This document shows, piece after piece, positions 8,473-17,135 of a stretch of 28,619 bases of DNA. Under the pieces are notes generated by a model, which searched no databases, was not told where the DNA came from, and was given only the letters and a program-made list of their open reading frames with translations. Source of the stretch: an uncultured Porphyromonas sp. (GTDB taxonomy: Bacteria > Bacteroidota > Bacteroidia > Bacteroidales > Porphyromonadaceae); assembly GCF_900541275.1 (NCBI RefSeq), contig NZ_UQJH01000018.1:1-28619 (forward strand). The letters are read 5' to 3'. Position 1 is the stretch's first letter; every line of letters starts with the position of its first letter. The position numbers and the translations under genes are program-made.

Positions 8473-9471
8473 TCAGATAGTATAGGAGAGACCGAGAGAC
8501 AGTGTACCTCTCTGTTGCATATCAGGATTGTAGGTATAGGCTGTCTGGAGGAAGAGACCCTTGTAGTGAGCTCCGACACCTGCGCTATAGATCATATGCC
8601 TCATCTGCACGGAGGCACCTATGCGTAGAGAGAGCATCTGTCGCCAGAGATACTCACCACCCACGCCCCCATATAGTCCATAGTAGGGGCGGAGGTGATA
8701 GAAATACCCTCCGGACAGAGCCAAGCCAAGAGTGTGGTCATCGGTCAGTGCGGTATGCAGACCGGCTCGGAGCGCAAGTGCAGAGGGGAGACTGACCTTG
8801 CCCCTCACATCTGTGCTGCCGCTTGACGTCCGTCCTCTGTACGAGAGCTTAGGACCGACATTATCGAGCGAGAGAGCCATCGTACTATAGACGACTTGGT
8901 CATCCGCCAGTCGGAAGTTATCCTCATAGGCAACACCGACGGAGGCTGCTACACCTCGTGCTGTCACGCCAACACTACTCATAAGGTAAGAGCCGCGTAT
9001 GTACCCACTGAGCTTTCGGCTAAGCGCCATTGCGACAGCGAGATCCACACTCCCCTCTGAAGGGGTGAAATGCCCAAACACATTGCCGGTCTCGCTTGTC
9101 AGTTCTACAGGTAAGCTTCTCCTTACCCTCCCTCCGAGAGAAATGTCAAGACCTCTGCGTATACGGTAGCATCCGGCAAAGCTATGTGTCGCTCCTGAGG
9201 CATTCTTAGTTAATGGTATCGCTACCACGCTATAGGAAGCAGACCACTTCTCGATGCCGTTAAGAGAAAGTGTAGGGAGCGAGTAGAGTGGCTGACTCGG
9301 TGATAGTGAAATGTTTCCGCCCATAGCAATGCTTGCCACATCGGTACTCTCTGAAGGAAAGCTAAAAACGCTCTCCTGTGCGTCCAGTGTAGCCGACAGA
9401 GAAGTTGTGATGAAACAGCAGGCAGCGAGGATCCGAGTACTGCGTACCATATGCTTTATTACTCTTTTCAT
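8473..9471 (-). CDS. PorV/PorQ-like outer-membrane beta-barrel protein
   Basis: This 332-residue protein has a Sec signal peptide ending near LDAQES (about residue 32) and no lipobox. The mature start (SVFSF, then AMGGNISL) resembles PorQ. The remainder is alternating amphipathic strands rich in Gly, Tyr and Ser, with a C-terminal LSLRIGA and a final aromatic strand ending LGLSYTI, as in PorV-type barrels of the FadL-like fold. In known T9SS, PorV receives cargo at the outer membrane, recognises the C-terminal signal and hands it to the attachment complex. The gene begins 4 bases after the stop of a subtilase carrying a T9SS tail, so a role as its dedicated partner is an attractive inference. 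It is too divergent to name as porV or porQ. Confidence 0.65.
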   Translation of the reverse strand: MKRVIKHMVRSTRILAACCFITTSLSATLDAQESVFSFPSESTDVASIAMGGNISLSPSQPLYSLPTLSLNGIEKWSASYSVVAIPLTKNASGATHSFAGCYRIRRGLDISLGGRVRRSLPVELTSETGNVFGHFTPSEGSVDLAVAMALSRKLSGYIRGSYLMSSVGVTARGVAASVGVAYEDNFRLADDQVVYSTMALSLDNVGPKLSYRGRTSSGSTDVRGKVSLPSALALRAGLHTALTDDHTLGLALSGGYFYHLRPYYGLYGGVGGEYLWRQMLSLRIGASVQMRHMIYSAGVGAHYKGLFLQTAYTYNPDMQQRGTLSLGLSYTI

Positions 9472-9475
9472 AGAC

Positions 9476-12178
9476 TTAGTTCTTCACAATGGGCTTACTA
9501 TATGTCTTGCTGTCAGCTGTGATCACCAAGGTGTAGCGACCTATAGCGAGGTGAGACGTATCAATCCTGACTACCCTATCACTATTCTCTCGGACAGTCA
9601 CATACCGCTGAAGTACCTCTTGACCGGCTGATGAGATCAGAGCAATCTTCGCTAAATAGATATCCTCAGACAGCTCCACCACAACGTGATCATAGCAGGG
9701 GATAGGATACACTCTGTAGGCTAGCTCGTCCGGTACGATATCCACTCTAAGTGGTACCCTCACAAGAGCTCCCTTGGCATCCTTTGCCGTCACCTCTAAA
9801 TGAGCTTTCCCGAACACCAGCCCTTTGAGCTTAAGCACCGAACCACTCAGATCAATACCTATCAGCTGAGGAGAGTAGGACTTGACCTCATAAGAGACAG
9901 CATCACCCTCCGGATCAGAAAAATACTGTCTCAGATCCAGCTCTACGGATGCCCCCAGACCCTTAAGGCGGATGAGCGAAGGCTCCTTTACGACGAGAGG
10001 AGACTTATTCTGTGCTATCTCGTAGGGGATCGAAACCATCGTCTCCTCATATCCGTCTGATACGACAAGTATGAGTGAGTACTGTCCCTCTCCTCGGAGG
10101 CGTCTGAAGGTTATCTCTAGCGCATCTCCATCTCGATGACACATAGCAGCCTCCGCATCTCCTGACAGCCGGTAGGTCCAGTCGTGCCCATCGGGATCTG
10201 ATATGCTTAGTCTTAGTGTAATAGGGGTAGCATCAGTAAGGAAGACCGGCTGTATTCCCTTGACAATTGGCTTGTGATTGGCTCGTGTACGAGCGCTGAA
10301 GAAGACCGGCTGCCCCTCGTGGTCCCATCTGTCTACCGGGACAAGAGCCAGTGAGTAGGCGTGGTCAAGGAGTAAGCCCTTCAGAGTGTAGACCACCTCA
10401 TCCCCAGCCTTGTACTTAGCAGCCTTGACCTCCACGGTCTTGCCGCCACTCATCCGAGAGGCGTCCGAGAAGGGTTTCTCACCATAATAGAGGTTGTACG
10501 AGAGTGCTGTCCCGTCATCCTCATCAGTCACTGCCGGGAAGTGAATGGTGAGCGAGTCATAGCCATCATCAACCTTGACCTCCCGTATGGCTTGAGGTGG
10601 CAGGTGCCGGTCAATAGCGAGTGCCTTAGTGGCATCGATATAGCCTGCTCCCAGCTTCCCTCTGTACTGGGGATTGATCTCCTCTATGTCGTATGGCCGA
10701 AGGGAGTGAAGCAGCCTATGCATAAGCTCCTCATTGGTGAAGCCCTTGCCACCAAACTTAGATGCGATCAAGGCAGCCACGCCGGTCACCAATGGCGCAG
10801 CCATAGAGGTCCCCTGCATATACCCATAGAGATCATCGGCAATAGTACTCAAGATAAATGCTGTGGGGTTACCAAATCGATAGTCTCCACCGGGAGCAGA
10901 TATGTCTACCCAATCTCCGTGATTGGAGTAAATGGCTCGTACTCCTGTCGGACCATTTGATCCGACGGCGATGACCCTCTTATAGGCCGGAGGCATATAG
11001 TAATACTCCTTATTATCGTTACCGGCAGAGAAGATGACCACTCCGCCCTTCATCGGAGAGGAGGGGAGCTGCTCTCCGGTAACAGGGTCGCACCCGGCGT
11101 TGTCGATAAAATAGTCAATCGCCACCTTATAGGACTTAGGGATGGCATCCGGGTCCGGACCTCCACCCATTCCCCAGGAATTGTTGGTGATCACAGCACC
11201 ATGATCCGCTGCATAAGGAAAGGCATTGGGCGCAGCACGGAGGTTCGCAATGTCCGAGATGATCTCACAGCTCATGATCTTGACACCACTGCCACGAGTC
11301 CCGTCTCCTCCAGCAACACCTGCGATCCCGACGCCGTTATTGCGCGAGGCTGCTATGACACCCGCCACGTGTGTACCATGATCACCAGGGTCTATCTCAG
11401 ACTTTTCCTTACTAAAGTTGTACCCATGGAGATCATTCATCTCAGGATTAGGGGAGGGGTTGGTCCAGATATTATCGACCAGATCAGGGTGATCTACCTG
11501 TACACCCTCGTCAAGCACGGCGACGATTACCTTATTGCTCCCAGTCTCTTCTTTCCATGCGTCAAGCACATTAATGTCAAAGCCGGGTACAAAGCCTGGC
11601 TCCTGCCCTCTATTGTAGAGGTACCACTGGTCGTCAAAACGAGGATCGTTAGGAATGGTAGAAGCACCTGTGTCAGACCGTAAAGTTGAGCGGGCGGGCT
11701 CTGCCGATCGGATCACACTACTGGATGGAAGAGAGATCACTGGTATTGCCTCAGCATAGACGATACCATCTATCTCCTTTGCCTCATCTACAGCGCGCAG
11801 AAGAGCTCTTGTGGATGTCGGCTTAGCATCTGGAGAGAGCGTAATATCGTACCAGAGATGAAGGCCTGCCCTCCTCCGGCGCTCTCGATAAGCCCCCTCG
11901 CCCTCATCAAAAACCCTTGTCACACTGACCACGCCAAGCCTATCCATAAAATCCTGTACCTTAGGATCTTCAGCACGTAGGGTGCCGTGCTCAAGGGCGT
12001 TGGCGAGCTCCTCTGTCACCTCTATACGTATCGCCTCGTGAGAGATCCCATCCTCTACAGGCTCCTCGGTCGCACTCTGATCCTTCGGCTCCAACCCTGA
12101 CTCAGGCGTGGTGCAAGAGGGGAAGAGACCAATAAGGAGCAAGGCAAGACAGGGAAGAAATAAATCAGACTTACTCAT
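9476..12178 (-). CDS. Subtilisin-like (S8) protease with T9SS type A sorting domain
   Basis: The protein has 900 residues from the ATG at 12178. An in-frame ATG at 12196 would overlap the upstream gene, whereas 12178 leaves 4 bases and puts the signal peptide at the very start. The peptide ends in LFPSC, a lipobox-like site at Cys22. A propeptide-like region runs to about 175. The S8 catalytic residues are all present: Asp in AVLDEGVQVDHPDL (about 223), His in DHGTHVAG (about 267), the oxyanion Asn in NNSWG, and Ser in GTSMAAPLVTG (about 458). An FN3-like and two cadherin/Ig-like regions (DPDGH, DPEGD) follow. The last 75 residues match a T9SS type A C-terminal domain (VYPIPCYDHVVVEL, IGRYTLVI, final KPIVKN). 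It is thus predicted to be exported across the outer membrane. Confidence 0.9.
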   Translation of the reverse strand: MSKSDLFLPCLALLLIGLFPSCTTPESGLEPKDQSATEEPVEDGISHEAIRIEVTEELANALEHGTLRAEDPKVQDFMDRLGVVSVTRVFDEGEGAYRERRRRAGLHLWYDITLSPDAKPTSTRALLRAVDEAKEIDGIVYAEAIPVISLPSSSVIRSAEPARSTLRSDTGASTIPNDPRFDDQWYLYNRGQEPGFVPGFDINVLDAWKEETGSNKVIVAVLDEGVQVDHPDLVDNIWTNPSPNPEMNDLHGYNFSKEKSEIDPGDHGTHVAGVIAASRNNGVGIAGVAGGDGTRGSGVKIMSCEIISDIANLRAAPNAFPYAADHGAVITNNSWGMGGGPDPDAIPKSYKVAIDYFIDNAGCDPVTGEQLPSSPMKGGVVIFSAGNDNKEYYYMPPAYKRVIAVGSNGPTGVRAIYSNHGDWVDISAPGGDYRFGNPTAFILSTIADDLYGYMQGTSMAAPLVTGVAALIASKFGGKGFTNEELMHRLLHSLRPYDIEEINPQYRGKLGAGYIDATKALAIDRHLPPQAIREVKVDDGYDSLTIHFPAVTDEDDGTALSYNLYYGEKPFSDASRMSGGKTVEVKAAKYKAGDEVVYTLKGLLLDHAYSLALVPVDRWDHEGQPVFFSARTRANHKPIVKGIQPVFLTDATPITLRLSISDPDGHDWTYRLSGDAEAAMCHRDGDALEITFRRLRGEGQYSLILVVSDGYEETMVSIPYEIAQNKSPLVVKEPSLIRLKGLGASVELDLRQYFSDPEGDAVSYEVKSYSPQLIGIDLSGSVLKLKGLVFGKAHLEVTAKDAKGALVRVPLRVDIVPDELAYRVYPIPCYDHVVVELSEDIYLAKIALISSAGQEVLQRYVTVRENSDRVVRIDTSHLAIGRYTLVITADSKTYSKPIVKN

Positions 12179-12182
12179 AACT

Positions 12183-13697
12183 CTAATCTTCCTCAAATGG
12201 AATGTAAAGCATCACGACAAGGGGTTGACCGGAGAGCACGGTGGCAAAGGAGGTGACGCGGGCACTTACCGCCATTTTCCTGGCACGATTGATATAGAAA
12301 CGCTCCCAGATATCACCGGTTTGCCGTGTCTCAGTGAAGCCCTCCCTCTGAAGCAGATCCTTAAATTCATCCGTCATCTTGAATGTCCCCCTTGCCGGTG
12401 AGTAGAAGAACTTACTGATATCGTATGTGAAGATCCTCATATTGACCAACTTATCATCCTTGAAGAGGTAGTCCCGACCAATGTAGGTCTTGTCCAGTAC
12501 ATCGAAGAAGTAATATCCATCCTCGCGATTAGAGTTCCTATCCGAGTAGGTACCACCATGTGTGGACTCCCATGCCAGGACCTGCTGACGAGAGAGGTTC
12601 ATCTCTCCGATACCGTCTGGCAGGTGGTCAAATGTAGGCATCGGTCCCTGCTGCCTCTTCATAATATTGAAGACCACCTTTGGCTCTACAGAGGGTAGCC
12701 CATAAGCAAGATTAGCAAAGATCTCATAGGTAGTACCGTTATGGATCACCTTCTTAATAAAGACGCGCTCCATACCACTATCTGCCTTGTACTCAAACCC
12801 GGCGGCCTCAAGTAGCTTAGTAAACTCATCATCCAGCATCTCTGAAGCGGTCTGACACTGCATGACGACCTCACGTAGATTGCGCCGATCAAAGCTATAC
12901 TTGATCTCGTAGAAGAGAGGGCTCACCGTATGATAGGTGTGTGCACCACCGGAGAGATAGCTCGCATTTTGCACCACTCGGCTGTGACGAGCCTCCTCAA
13001 AGTCCTTCACCTGCTCCTTAGTAGACTCAGGCGTAAGTAATGGGAGGAGATAGTAGAGGGTACCCTCCTGCCGCACATTGAGCTTAATGGACTGATCCTT
13101 TGTCCGGACGAAAATAATCCCCATCCGTGCGGCCCTTTCGCTATTCTCCGCTATAGTAATGAGGAGCTTGCTACCGAGGGTGACCTTGTCTGCCTTGATC
13201 CAGGAAGCCCCTTCTGCAATCTCACAGGACCAGTTAGGATCCTCTGTCAGGACATCAAGAGAGACTGTCCCACCAAACTGGCTCTCTCGGACCTCTCTTG
13301 CGCCCCCTTCTCCGTCGGGGACCAGGAGAGCCTCACCAGTGAGATTGAGAGTGCTCTTCTCAGCCATCTGAGTAACATCGATCCTCCGAGACAGACCTCC
13401 GGTGGAAACAAGCACATAGGTCTGTCGCTGCTCTATCATACTATTGGGAGCCGCTTTTAGGATCACTGTATTTGCTCTCTGATCGATGAGAAGCCACGAT
13501 GCCCCCGAGACAGCTGTCCACTCAGTCTGATTGGTCTCCACGGCTACCTCCCTCTCACCACCCTGTGTCGGGAAGTCAATGGTGGTGTAGTCCGCCAGCT
13601 CAAGAGTGGCAGGCGGGACGATCTCTGACGTACACCCAGACAACAGCAGGAGTACGAGAAGCAAAGGATAAAAATGTCTATTCGTATTCATAACCAT
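12183..13697 (-). CDS. BACON-domain surface lipoprotein
   Basis: The protein has 504 residues. Two starts are possible: the ATG at 13697, whose A is shared with the upstream TGA (TGATG coupling), or the ATG at 13691; both lead straight into the signal peptide. The lipobox is LLSGC (Cys22). Residues about 33-111 and 125-212 are two BACON-type domains, with the characteristic TEWTAVSGASWLLID and NWSCEIAEGASWIKAD turns. Residues about 213-504 are of unknown fold, contain two similar halves that each end in a polar/aromatic segment, and show no catalytic motif that I recognise. In Bacteroidota, BACON domains are linked to glycan or mucin binding and to surface spacing. It lies inside a four-gene operon directly before the T9SS protease. 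Confidence 0.8.
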   Translation of the reverse strand: MVMNTNRHFYPLLLVLLLLSGCTSEIVPPATLELADYTTIDFPTQGGEREVAVETNQTEWTAVSGASWLLIDQRANTVILKAAPNSMIEQRQTYVLVSTGGLSRRIDVTQMAEKSTLNLTGEALLVPDGEGGAREVRESQFGGTVSLDVLTEDPNWSCEIAEGASWIKADKVTLGSKLLITIAENSERAARMGIIFVRTKDQSIKLNVRQEGTLYYLLPLLTPESTKEQVKDFEEARHSRVVQNASYLSGGAHTYHTVSPLFYEIKYSFDRRNLREVVMQCQTASEMLDDEFTKLLEAAGFEYKADSGMERVFIKKVIHNGTTYEIFANLAYGLPSVEPKVVFNIMKRQQGPMPTFDHLPDGIGEMNLSRQQVLAWESTHGGTYSDRNSNREDGYYFFDVLDKTYIGRDYLFKDDKLVNMRIFTYDISKFFYSPARGTFKMTDEFKDLLQREGFTETRQTGDIWERFYINRARKMAVSARVTSFATVLSGQPLVVMLYIPFEED

Positions 13698-15334
13698 CAG
13701 CTTCTTTTCTTTGTCGTGAAGGGATAATAGACCACCTCGGAGGTTATGCCATCCTCATCATAGCCAAAGACCACTATCCAGTACTGAAATCCCGGTAGCA
13801 TCCGCTCATACTTGGAGCTATCCTTACTCTCCGGTGAGATGATGTACTTCCCCTTTGTCAGGATGGTCTCATCGTGGATAAGCTTCCACGCACCCTTCTC
13901 CTTGAGATCCTCACGCTTGGAGTAAAACTTGCCATAATTATCTCTCACCAATGCTACTACATACTGTAGATCATCCGATGAGGGCTGCACGGTTGCTATG
14001 ATGCCATTCGTAAGTATGTCCTCTACATTGATCTCAAATGTGAGTCCCTTCTTGACCTGTTTCGGCGTCGTGAAGGTGATAAATGAGACGTCACTCGTCT
14101 TCTCGCCCTTTTCTGTCAGTCCGTAGGCATAGAAGACATACTCCGTATCCGGAGTAAGTGTGGTGGCACCCACCTCCTTGGATGGCAGATCCTTCTTCAC
14201 ACCAGTCGAGATCTGACTGCCGAGCACTGTAGTCCACTCTGCTCCCGAGGAGCTGAACCACCTCTTGTCGTACTCAAATATCCCTTCTGCACCTCCATTC
14301 TTTTCCCAGTTTTCCTTATCAGTCACAGAAGCGTAGTAGCTCATATCAGACTCGGACGGGATTATGTCAAAAAGACCCGTAACGGCATGGAGATCATGCG
14401 CCTTGAGCTCAAAGGTCAGCACCTTCCGGGGTGCAGTAACAGTGACCATGCAGGAAGCAGAGACACCCCCAATAGTGGCTTTGATCTCAGCATCACCGGC
14501 AGAAACAGCTGTCACAACGCCTCCTACAACAGTAGCAACCCTCTCGCTAGAGCTGCTCCACACGACACTCTCAGCCGAGAGTGTGGAGGGCGATAGGGTT
14601 GCTATCAGGGTGAATTGCTCCCCCACGATGAGAGACTTCGTATGCTCGCTAAGCGTTATCTTGGTCTCCGGTGGGGTAGTGGTACCACCTCCTGTTGTTC
14701 CTCCGCCCTTGGGGATCATAAAGGTCTGGCCTTTGAAGTAAATGATGATATGAGTGTCGGTCTCCTTTATGTCAAGACCGCTCTCGCTGGTGCCACCGGT
14801 AGCCTTCACAGGTGCTCCGTCAGCCGTCGTTATGAGATGCCAGCTCTTACCATCTAAGCTGTACTCCCAGTACCCCTTTGGGCTCACTCTGAGCAGAGGG
14901 GTGACACCTGCTACACCATCTAAGCCCTGGGCTTGGATTTTCCTGCCATTAGGATCAAGCATCCAAGATCCATTGAGAGTCCAGTAGTAGATATGATCCT
15001 CAGGGTCCTCCTTGACCCCTACAGCAGAGCTGCTTCCGTCCTTTCCATGAAGGAGCTTGATAGTGGTGCCATCGGTAAAGGTAAGCAGGTAGCCGGTACC
15101 ATCGTCCAGGGGACGGTAGCTATCTACCATCTTCTTGCCCGCCTGAGCAGAGAGCAGGCTCTTCAGAGCCTGGATTTCTTGGTTGGCCACTGCGGTGTTT
15201 TGCTCCACCTTAGCGAGCCTTGACTCGTGATCATCCAGTCGACGACGCAGGTCGTCCAGCATCGGATTAGTGCAGGACTGGATACAGAGCAGTGGCAGCA
15301 TCACCGCCAGAGCATATAAGATTTTTGATTTCAT
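13697..15334 (-). CDS. DUF4988/BIG2/FN3-like surface lipoprotein
   Basis: The protein has 545 residues, with the lipobox IQSC giving Cys21. Directly after it, residues 25-65 form a coiled coil (LDDLRRRLDDHESRLAKVEQ and following), the usual opening of DUF4988 proteins. The DUF4988 region with GKDG and GLDGVAG turns extends to about 210. After a Gly/Thr linker comes one BIG2 domain (about 235-310), then two FN3-like repeats (about 310-430 and 435-545) with LTPDTEYVFYAYG and LPGFQYWIVVFG motifs. No enzyme domain is present. A coiled-coil trimerised surface binding protein is plausible. The stop overlaps the ATG of the BACON gene by one base, and the TrmB-type regulator ends 52 bases upstream on the same strand. 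Confidence 0.8.
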   Translation of the reverse strand: MKSKILYALAVMLPLLCIQSCTNPMLDDLRRRLDDHESRLAKVEQNTAVANQEIQALKSLLSAQAGKKMVDSYRPLDDGTGYLLTFTDGTTIKLLHGKDGSSSAVGVKEDPEDHIYYWTLNGSWMLDPNGRKIQAQGLDGVAGVTPLLRVSPKGYWEYSLDGKSWHLITTADGAPVKATGGTSESGLDIKETDTHIIIYFKGQTFMIPKGGGTTGGGTTTPPETKITLSEHTKSLIVGEQFTLIATLSPSTLSAESVVWSSSSERVATVVGGVVTAVSAGDAEIKATIGGVSASCMVTVTAPRKVLTFELKAHDLHAVTGLFDIIPSESDMSYYASVTDKENWEKNGGAEGIFEYDKRWFSSSGAEWTTVLGSQISTGVKKDLPSKEVGATTLTPDTEYVFYAYGLTEKGEKTSDVSFITFTTPKQVKKGLTFEINVEDILTNGIIATVQPSSDDLQYVVALVRDNYGKFYSKREDLKEKGAWKLIHDETILTKGKYIISPESKDSSKYERMLPGFQYWIVVFGYDEDGITSEVVYYPFTTKKRS

Positions 15335-15360
15335 AACTGTAAAGGTTTTGAGGGTTTATG

Positions 15361-15400
15361 TGATATGATCGAGGTCCATTGACCATCTATATAGTTGCGT
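15361..15400 (-). promoter_or_regulatory. Short inverted repeat around the regulator/operon junction (weak)
   Basis: Between the TrmB-type gene and the DUF4988 gene the DNA holds GGTC-CATT-GACC (about 15373-15384). No TAnnTTTG promoter is visible in the 52-base gap. The operon may therefore be read from the regulator's promoter, with the inverted repeat as a possible operator or small hairpin. It is too short for a firm call. Confidence 0.25.
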
Positions 15401-16217
15401 GATCGCTAAAGTCGATTTCCGTCGCCTGATCCCAATAGACACGGAACATCATCTTGAATGTTTTGTACAGCTCGGGATGCTCAATGATCAGAGCCGTAGT
15501 ATTTGGCTCCGGAATAGCGGGATCGGAGAGGGGGAGCATCAAGGTATTACCCCCAAAGAGAGACATCTTAATCGGGAGCTCATCCACCATACGAGCCGAG
15601 ACACCAAGCTCGTGATTCTTTGTGTGAAAGTAATTATTTCCGCATTGTTCAATCTCAGACCGCTCGTAAAGGACCTGAAGCCTAACTCCTCTATCTATGA
15701 GTTTTGCATTAGCATCAGCCTCATGGATGGCTTCTTCGTCTGATATAAAATAATCCCCTTTGCTCATCTCTATGATCTCGTCCCGAGCGTTAGATCTAAG
15801 ATCGTTGTACCTATGTACGATCTCAGCATGCCCCTTCAGGATCTCAATAAACTCATAGTCACCGAGCCGAGTCGCACTATTATTATAGAGTTCGCCCATC
15901 TCCTCTTTCAAGGTGCTACTGAGCTCCTCCATACCCCGGAGTCGCTCTCGCTCAGGACGCATAAGACTCTCAAGTGCCAGCTTGGGGTCTACAGCACTAT
16001 AAGTCAGTATATTTCCGTCTGTGTTCTCTCTGCAGAAGCCTTTTTTCTGGAGTGAAGTAAGGACTTCATACACTTTGGTGCGCGGCACGTCGGCGAATTT
16101 CGGGATGGCAGAGGCGGTGATCTCCTCTATTCCCAGTAGCACCCGATAGACTTTGGCCTCTCTCTCAGATAAACCAAGAGATATGAGACTGGAAACAATG
16201 TCAGTATTCTTACTCAT
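15387..16217 (-). CDS. TrmB-family transcriptional regulator
   Basis: The protein has 276 residues. Residues about 8-75 form the TrmB winged helix-turn-helix (LGLSEREAKVYRVLLG, then ITASAIPKFADVPRTKVYEVLTSLQKKG with the recognition helix). A coiled-coil linker runs through about 80-115. Residues about 120-276 match the PLD-fold-like effector domain (YEFIEILKG, EIIEMSKGDYF, GVRLQVLYE). TrmB proteins bind sugars or other metabolites and repress or activate transport and catabolic genes; they are best known from archaea. It stands first in a minus-strand series leading into the surface-protein/T9SS operon 52 bases later, so it may control that operon and itself. The effector is unknown. Confidence 0.85.
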   Translation of the reverse strand: MSKNTDIVSSLISLGLSEREAKVYRVLLGIEEITASAIPKFADVPRTKVYEVLTSLQKKGFCRENTDGNILTYSAVDPKLALESLMRPERERLRGMEELSSTLKEEMGELYNNSATRLGDYEFIEILKGHAEIVHRYNDLRSNARDEIIEMSKGDYFISDEEAIHEADANAKLIDRGVRLQVLYERSEIEQCGNNYFHTKNHELGVSARMVDELPIKMSLFGGNTLMLPLSDPAIPEPNTTALIIEHPELYKTFKMMFRVYWDQATEIDFSDHATI

Positions 16218-16241
16218 TAATTTAGTATGCAGGTATATCTT

Positions 16242-16264
16242 GTTATACCCCCTGCGGGGGTAAC
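16242..16264 (-). promoter_or_regulatory. Palindrome in the TrmB leader (candidate operator or RNA hairpin)
   Basis: ACCCCCTGCGGGGGT at 16247-16261 is a perfect inverted repeat with a 3-base centre; flanking GTTAT and TAAC extend it imperfectly. It falls at or just after the predicted transcription start of the TrmB-type gene, where a repressor site would act. It also resembles the CCCC-TTGC-GGGT hairpins of the neighbouring non-coding region, so it may instead belong to that family. Confidence 0.5.
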
Positions 16265-16270
16265 ACGAAA

Positions 16271-16301
16271 CAAAAGTAGTAATAAATTCTTATTCTCCAA
16301 A
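16271..16301 (-). promoter_or_regulatory. Bacteroidota-type promoter of the TrmB-type gene
   Basis: On the minus strand TTTG (16301-16298), exactly 19 bases, then TACTTTTG (16278-16271) fit the consensus perfectly. The start of transcription is predicted near 16264, giving a leader of about 47 bases that includes the palindrome at 16247-16261. Confidence 0.8.
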
Positions 16302-16858
16302 TATTTCCGCGTTTTCTTGACTACAGATCAAAGAGATACCCAACTCCTACACTGGAGAGCTGGGGGGGGTAGAGGAGCAGAGGCTGCCCCGATCACCCCG
16401 GCTAAGTGGCGGTCACCTCGCCTGCCCGGAAGTTTCAGCGGTGCAAATACAGCACCCCTATGGGGAGGAGTTGTCTCACAGAGTCTCTCCGTGTCTCTTT
16501 CGGACTAAAATCGCCTCTTCTGCACTCTTAGCCACCTTGTGTCTTGAGGTATAGCTAAAGAGCGATGACCCCACAGGTACGTCACCATTCGCCGGACCGA
16601 GCAGGGATGACGCACATAAAGCCACTCTCCTTACCATGAAGAGTAGAGAGCGAAGCACCCCTTGCGGGTGCCATCATACCATCTACCTACTTGTCCCCCA
16701 TTGTAACCCCGAGGATAAGGATCGCCCGATCACGAAGCACCCCTTGCGGGTACCCGCTTCCTAGCCACCTGTCGAGGGGCGCAGCCCCGAAGACCCGTGG
16801 ACCAGGCATCGCAAACGACCCCGCAAGGGTGTCGCACTGATTGCCTGACTCGTAAGTT
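16302..16858. other. Hairpin-rich non-coding DNA
   Basis: No gene is supported here. Several short GC-rich hairpins share the pattern (C)ACCC-CTTGC-GGGT(G): 16655-16671 (GCACCCCTTGCGGGTGC), 16734-16760 (flanked by GAAGC/GCTTC), 16776-16788 (GGGGC-GCA-GCCCC) and 16816-16834. CCCC-TAT-GGGG occurs at about 16456-16466. The open frames across this stretch are low-complexity Arg/Pro-rich translations of the hairpins. It could hold a structured RNA or degenerate mobile DNA, but nothing recognisable was found. Confidence 0.55.
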
Positions 16859-17065
16859 CGACGCCCTGGCGGGGTCGTGGGGAGGGCTCTGCTCGGTGAC
16901 CCGCAAGGAGTCGAGGGGGTAGGGCGGGTCTGGGTACATCGGTCACCGCTTCGCAGATGACCGATGCCTAGCCTATGGAGCGAGCACCCTTCGGGTGCCT
17001 CACGGTTCGTCCGACTTGTCCGAATCGTCCGATAAGAGGCCACCACAAGGAGGTGCGTTTTGCTT
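16859..17065 (-). repeat. Long inverted repeat, copy A (partner 21050-21441)
   Basis: The reverse complement of this 207-base segment aligns with 21050-21441 once the 173-bp insertion in that copy is removed. Shared parts, in order, are a 15-base AAGCAAAACGCACCT start, a 9-base tandem repeat, a GCACCC-TTC-GGGTGC hairpin (16984-16998), a CATCGGTCA...TGACCGATG hairpin (16937-16966), a CCCCCTCGA tract and a CGACCCCGC-like hairpin end. No coding potential is apparent. Confidence 0.85.
17009..17035 (-). repeat. 9-base tandem repeat, three units
   Basis: GTCCGACTT, GTCCGAATC and GTCCGATAA follow each other directly. The inverted copy at 21080-21115 has four such units, so copy number differs between the two repeats. 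Confidence 0.8.
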
Positions 17066-17135
17066 TGCTGCAAAGCACTGGAGCGTCACCCCCGCCTGAC
17101 CAAGCAGCAGAGGGGCTGTGAATTGCAATTTTGAT

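Noticed and set aside
16302..16680. rRNA leader, tRNA or known riboswitch
   Set aside because: No cloverleaf, no conserved rRNA sequence and no riboswitch core could be recognised by eye in this stretch.
16687..17073. 128-codon and smaller overlapping minus-strand frames in the hairpin-rich region
   Set aside because: They translate inverted repeats into Arg/Pro/Gly-rich sequence, and the frames are broken in the inverted copy at 21050-21441.
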